A stretch of DNA of 64,000 nucleotides, taken from assembly GCA_900596015.1 (NCBI GenBank), contig UVIF01000023.1, forward strand, positions 744,001-808,000, read 5' to 3'. The position numbers and the translations under genes are program-made. Source of the DNA: Pseudomonas viridiflava (GTDB taxonomy: Bacteria > Pseudomonadota > Gammaproteobacteria > Pseudomonadales > Pseudomonadaceae). This document shows positions 60,836 to 64,000 of this stretch, piece by piece (positions within the stretch are counted from its first letter, which is position 1; each line of letters begins with the position of its first letter). The notes beneath the pieces are model-generated. The model saw nothing but the letters and a program-made list of their open reading frames with translations, was not told the DNA's origin and searched no databases.

Positions 60836-62152
60836 TCAGACGCGTTTATCCAACTCGACAGTGACGCGCAACCCACCCAGAGGGCTTTCCGATAGGCTCA
60901 AGCGAGCAGACCAGCTTTCGACGATGTCCCGAACGATCCCCAGCCCGAGGCCGTGACCATCGACCTGCTCGTCAAGCCGGGAGCCGCGATCCAGCACCGC
61001 CTGGCGCGCATCTTCGGGGATACCCGGACCGTCATCGTCCACCCAGACGCTGTACCCATGCTCATGCTCGACGATCGTCAGGCAGACCTGCGCATCAGCC
61101 CACTTGCAGGCGTTGTCGAGCAGGTTGCCGAGCAGTTCCAGCACGTCCTCCCGATCCCACGGCAGGCGAACATCCGCGGCCACCTCGTAACTCAGGCTCA
61201 AGTGGCCGCCATGGATCATTTCCAGCGTGGCAAACAGACCTGGAATCTCTCCCGAGCAATCGAACTGAACACCGGGCAGCGCGTCGCCGGCCAGACGCGC
61301 GCGGTTGAGTTCACGACTCAGCCGCCGCTGGATGTGCTCCAACTGCTCACGCAACAGGCGGCTGACTTCCGGTTGCTCCCGAAGCCGCTCACTGCTGGCC
61401 AGGCTCAACAGCACAGCCATCGGCGTCTTGAGCGCGTGCCCCAGATTGCCCAGCGCATTGCGCGAGCGCTTGAGGCTATCCTCGGTGTGCAACAACAGAT
61501 GGTTGATCTGCGCGACCAGAGGCTCAAGCTCCACTGGTACTGCACTGTCCAGCTGCGAGCGTTGACCGAGCTGCAATTGCGCGATCTGTTCGCGCGTGCG
61601 CTCCAGCGGCTTGAGCGAACGTGTGACCGTGATGCGCTGCAGCACGAGCACTGCAATCAACGCAGCCAGCCCCATGCCCAGACCGATCTGCCGTACCCGT
61701 TGAAAACTGGTACGTACCGGCGTGTAGTCCTGGGCGACGATGATCGACAGCGGCTGCCCGAGTCGACGGTAATCGGCACGCAATACCAGCAGCAACTGAC
61801 CCTCCGGGCCCAGCTTCAAACCCGAATACAGCCCTGACTGATCCGGTACGGGCAGCTCCAGATCCCATAGCGAACGCGACCGCCAATGCCCATCGGGAAA
61901 GTCTATCCGGAAGTAGTGCCCCGAGAACGGCCGTTCGTAGGCAGGGGAAATACGGTGCTGATCCAACTGCAGACCTTGTGGCCCACGCTGCATGGCAACC
62001 AGAAGGTTCTCGCTTTCGTTGCGTAACCCCGCTTCCAGATAGCGCTGCAGACCCATCTCGAACAACCACAGGCTCAATTGAGCGAGGACCAGGCCCACGA
62101 TCACCAAAACACTGATCAACCCGACGCTCAATCGCGCCTGGATGGATCTCAC
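60836..62152 (-). CDS. bqsS: Sensor histidine kinase, BqsS/CarS-like
   Basis: A 438-residue membrane kinase. Helices at about 9-31 and 155-173 flank a periplasmic sensor of about 120 residues. Cytoplasmic parts: HAMP-like region, phosphoacceptor His239 (LGHALKTP), N-box LGNLLDNACKWA (341-352), and G-boxes DDDGPGIP and GHGLGLGI. In P. aeruginosa BqsS senses Fe(II) through a periplasmic RExxE motif; here the membrane-proximal site reads RNESE at 44-48. Assignment rests on operon order (PepSY, PepSY, regulator, kinase) and the BqsR box. Its start overlaps the regulator gene (ATGA). Confidence 0.8.
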   Translation of the reverse strand: MRSIQARLSVGLISVLVIVGLVLAQLSLWLFEMGLQRYLEAGLRNESENLLVAMQRGPQGLQLDQHRISPAYERPFSGHYFRIDFPDGHWRSRSLWDLELPVPDQSGLYSGLKLGPEGQLLLVLRADYRRLGQPLSIIVAQDYTPVRTSFQRVRQIGLGMGLAALIAVLVLQRITVTRSLKPLERTREQIAQLQLGQRSQLDSAVPVELEPLVAQINHLLLHTEDSLKRSRNALGNLGHALKTPMAVLLSLASSERLREQPEVSRLLREQLEHIQRRLSRELNRARLAGDALPGVQFDCSGEIPGLFATLEMIHGGHLSLSYEVAADVRLPWDREDVLELLGNLLDNACKWADAQVCLTIVEHEHGYSVWVDDDGPGIPEDARQAVLDRGSRLDEQVDGHGLGLGIVRDIVESWSARLSLSESPLGGLRVTVELDKRV

Positions 62153-62817
62153 TGCACCACTCCAGCGAAGCGGTAGCCCTGTCCTCGACGGGTTTCGATC
62201 ACACTGCGACCCAGTTTACGGCGCAGATGGTTGACGTGAACTTCCAGTACATTGGAATCGCGCTCGGTTTCGCCGTCATACAAATGTTCGGCCAGATGGC
62301 CTTTGGAAAGAATCTGCTCCGGATGCAGCATGAAGTAGCGCAACAGGCGAAACTCGGCAGCCGTCAGCTGAATATCGACCCCGGCCTGCTGCACGCACTG
62401 GCGACCCTCATCCAGATGCAGACCGGACGCTTCCAGGCGCGGCATGTTGGACAAGCCACGGGCGCGGCGCACCAGTGCCTGGACGCGCAACTGCAGCTCC
62501 TCAGGGTGGAAAGGCTTGGTCAGGTAATCATCGGCCCCCGCTTTCAACCCTTCGATTCGCTCGGCCCATGAGCCCCTAGCGGTCAAAATCAGCACGGGGG
62601 TAGAGAGGTTGGCCGCTCGCCATTGAGCCAGCACCTCCAGCCCAGGCAGGCCGGGCAGTCCTAGATCGAGGATGATCAGATCATACGGTTCGGTCTGTCC
62701 CTGATACACCGCATCTCGACCGTCCGCCAGCCAATCCACAGCGTATCCCTGGCGACTGAGGCTGGCGCTCAGCTCATCGGCCAGGGGGACGTTGTCTTCC
62801 ACCAACAGCAAGCGCAT
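62149..62817 (-). CDS. bqsR: OmpR-family response regulator, BqsR/CarR-like
   Basis: A 222-residue regulator. Receiver domain with Asp51 (IILDLGLPG), Thr79 and Lys101; C-terminal winged helix (about residues 128-220, LTAAEFRLLRYFMLHPEQILSKGHLAEHLYD). An upstream TTAAG-N6-TTAAG site, the sequence reported for BqsR of P. aeruginosa, supports the assignment and autoregulation. BqsRS governs responses to ferrous iron and cationic stress; the same pair is called CarSR for calcium. Coupled to the PepSY gene before it and to the kinase after it. Confidence 0.85.
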   Translation of the reverse strand: MRLLLVEDNVPLADELSASLSRQGYAVDWLADGRDAVYQGQTEPYDLIILDLGLPGLPGLEVLAQWRAANLSTPVLILTARGSWAERIEGLKAGADDYLTKPFHPEELQLRVQALVRRARGLSNMPRLEASGLHLDEGRQCVQQAGVDIQLTAAEFRLLRYFMLHPEQILSKGHLAEHLYDGETERDSNVLEVHVNHLRRKLGRSVIETRRGQGYRFAGVVQ

Positions 62818-63128
62818 CAGTCATCTTCCTCGTCTTTGAGCAAATCGCCTGTGGCCGCATCCAGCTTTATCTCGCGAACCACACCTGCCGTGGTCAGCAA
62901 CTCGACCTCATACACCAGCTTCTGTTGCTTCTCTTCCAACTCGGCCTCCAGCAGGCGTGCGCCCGGGTAACGCGCCATGGCCTGACCGAGCAATTGTTCA
63001 AGAGGAAGGATTACACCTTCCTGTCTGAGTCGCAGCGCTTCATCCTGGTCCAGATCGCGAGCCACCGCCAATGAGCAGAACGCCAGCAGCCCGACCATCA
63101 TTGCGCGACCCGCTGGCGATATGTTCAT
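62817..63128 (-). CDS. Periplasmic PepSY-domain protein (second)
   Basis: A 103-residue exported protein: signal peptide about residues 1-23 (ending LAVA), then one PepSY domain with DQDEALRLRQEG, ELEEKQQKLVYEVELLT and LDAATGDLLKDEEDD. PepSY domains often inhibit proteases or act near two-component systems. The acidic tail could bind cations. It is 44-50 percent alike in pattern to the preceding PepSY gene by eye, which suggests duplication, and overlaps both neighbours by one base. Confidence 0.9.
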   Translation of the reverse strand: MNISPAGRAMMVGLLAFCSLAVARDLDQDEALRLRQEGVILPLEQLLGQAMARYPGARLLEAELEEKQQKLVYEVELLTTAGVVREIKLDAATGDLLKDEEDD

Positions 63129-63436
63129 TAGGTATCCTGATGGTCTTTGAGCACTTGGCCGGTGGTTGCATCAAGTTCCACATCCCACTCGACGCCTTTA
63201 TTGTCGCGCAGCTCGACTTGATAGATGTATTTGCCGTATTCCTCTTCCAGCTCGGTCTCGTGGATGGTACCGCCTGGATGTTTGGCCAACGCTGCGGCAT
63301 TGAGCTTTTCGAAGGACTGGATGGTACCAGCATCGCGCAGGCGAAGCGCTTCGTCGGGTCCCAGATCTTTGGCCTGGGCACTGATGGCTACGAAACTCAT
63401 GGAAGAAGCGAGCAGCAGAGCAGTCAGGGTTTTCAT
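63128..63436 (-). CDS. Periplasmic PepSY-domain protein (first of operon)
   Basis: A 102-residue exported protein: signal peptide about residues 1-22 (ending ISAQA), PepSY domain with LGPDEALRLRDAG, ELEEEYGKYIYQVELRD and LDATTGQVLKDHQDT. ATG 63436 has AGGTG seven bases upstream; a GTG three codons earlier is rejected. It heads the operon behind the BqsR box, so it is probably induced by the signal that the kinase senses and may feed back on it or buffer metal ions. Confidence 0.9.
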   Translation of the reverse strand: MKTLTALLLASSMSFVAISAQAKDLGPDEALRLRDAGTIQSFEKLNAAALAKHPGGTIHETELEEEYGKYIYQVELRDNKGVEWDVELDATTGQVLKDHQDT

Positions 63437-63499
63437 TTGGTTCACCTTTGGTATGTGTGGGGTATATAGGGTTTACGAGAGACACAATACCGAAGGTGA

Positions 63500-63515
63500 C
63501 TTAACTCAAACTTAA
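63500..63515 (-). promoter_or_regulatory. BqsR box upstream of the PepSY-bqsRS operon
   Basis: On the minus strand TTAAG (63515-63511), TTTGAG, TTAAG (63504-63500). This is an exact TTAAG-N6-TTAAG tandem repeat with an 11-bp period. A -10-like TATTGT lies 10 bp downstream, which is the spacing expected for an OmpR-type activator replacing the -35. It is 64 bp from the first ATG. Confidence 0.75.
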
Positions 63516-63670
63516 TGGCACAACGCTAGCTTGCCAATGATCTGGGCGCTGAAGTGCCAGGGTGCAAGCCTGCTGGATCGATGCCGCCCCTACCTGTCCA
63601 AGTCCACTTACCGCGCAGGTTGGACACCTGATAAACTGCGGCACTGCCCCATCAACACATTGGAACAAAC

Positions 63671-64000
63671 GTGGAAATTTTCAAGGAATTCACTTTCGAG
63701 TCTGCCCATCGGCTTCCTCACGTACCCGAGGGGCATAAATGCGGTCGCTTGCATGGCCATTCCTTCAAGGTCGCCGTCTATTTGAAAGGCGACGTTGATC
63801 CCCATACCGGCTGGATCCGCGACTTCTCCGAGATCAAGTCGATATTCAAGCCGCTTTACGAGCGCCTTGATCATAACTACCTGAACGACATCCCCGGCCT
63901 CGAAAATCCAACCAGCGAGGTCCTGGCGAAATGGATCTGGCAGGAGCTCAAGCCGCTGTTGCCCGAGCTTTCCAAGATCCGCATCCATGAAACCTGCACC
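63671..64000 (+). CDS. queD: 6-Carboxytetrahydropterin synthase QueD, cut at the right edge
   Basis: The first 110 residues of QueD (usual length about 118-121), which makes 6-carboxy-5,6,7,8-tetrahydropterin from 7,8-dihydroneopterin triphosphate in queuosine synthesis. Zinc ligands: His in SAHRLP, and the two His of GRLHGHSF. Catalytic Cys in EGHKCGR; substrate residues in LENPTSEVLAKWIW; IHETCT at the end. The start is GTG at 63671, beginning MEIFKEFTFE as in other pseudomonads; the ribosome-binding site (GGA) is weak. The stop lies outside the window. Confidence 0.95.
   Translation, partial: MEIFKEFTFESAHRLPHVPEGHKCGRLHGHSFKVAVYLKGDVDPHTGWIRDFSEIKSIFKPLYERLDHNYLNDIPGLENPTSEVLAKWIWQELKPLLPELSKIRIHETCT

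Overview
The window is a chromosomal segment of a Pseudomonas sensu stricto species. This rests on an MvaT/MvaU-family xenogeneic silencer, AmrZ, a malate:quinone oxidoreductase with a signal peptide, the contiguous sdhCDAB-sucAB-lpd-sucCD cluster divergent from gltA, and dense high-GC coding. The species cannot be fixed from the sequence alone. No prophage, insertion sequence, CRISPR array or integrase is visible.

Layout. 1-3 kb: small genes of unknown function, then a zinc alcohol dehydrogenase behind an AlgU-like promoter and a 28-residue membrane peptide. 3-9 kb: a diguanylate cyclase, glycogen debranching enzyme GlgX, and a receiver-only regulator overlapping a PAS/HisKA_2 kinase. 9-13.5 kb: urate hydroxylase-like HpxO, PoxB, a DUF3597 protein, an MvaT-family protein and a small hypothetical. 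13.5-18.2 kb: a catabolic cassette made of a tandem-duplicated IclR regulator, an MHS transporter, a D-2-hydroxyacid dehydrogenase and an RraA-like aldolase. 18.3-24.9 kb: the periplasmic aldehyde oxidoreductase paoABC, an AraC regulator and a NepI-like exporter. 24.9-28.5 kb: a D-tartrate cassette (LysR regulator, D-tartrate dehydratase, DctA-type carrier). 28.7-31.5 kb: tRNA-Arg(CCT), two small membrane proteins, amrZ and brnQ. 31.8-47.6 kb: the TCA block, with mqo, a GNAT acetyltransferase, and sucDC-lpd-sucBA-sdhBADC divergent from gltA. 47.7-52.8 kb: envelope genes (START protein, YkgJ protein, basic periplasmic protein, a MocR regulator, OmpA and DUF4398 lipoproteins, a binding protein). 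52.9-57.7 kb: etfBA divergent from ETF:ubiquinone oxidoreductase, then an SDR. 57.7-60.7 kb: a PBP2 and an AI-2E-family membrane protein. 60.8-63.5 kb: a BqsRS-like two-component operon with two PepSY proteins. The right edge cuts queD.

How it works together. The centre is respiratory carbon metabolism. Citrate synthase, 2-oxoglutarate dehydrogenase, succinyl-CoA synthetase, succinate dehydrogenase, Mqo, PoxB and ETF-QO all carry out TCA chemistry or feed electrons to quinone. Peripheral cassettes bring organic acids, D-tartrate and aldehydes into it. Two transporter genes carry Hfq/Crc-type A-rich motifs at their translation starts, which suggests carbon catabolite repression.

The strongest non-coding signals are an exact BqsR box upstream of the PepSY-bqsRS operon, a PsrA-type box abutting the ETF-QO promoter, a perfect AmrZ-like palindrome upstream of amrZ, and divergent sigma-70 promoters between sdhC and gltA. 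The most unusual gene is the double-length IclR regulator. The least understood cassette is the MHS/hydroxyacid dehydrogenase/RraA operon next to it.
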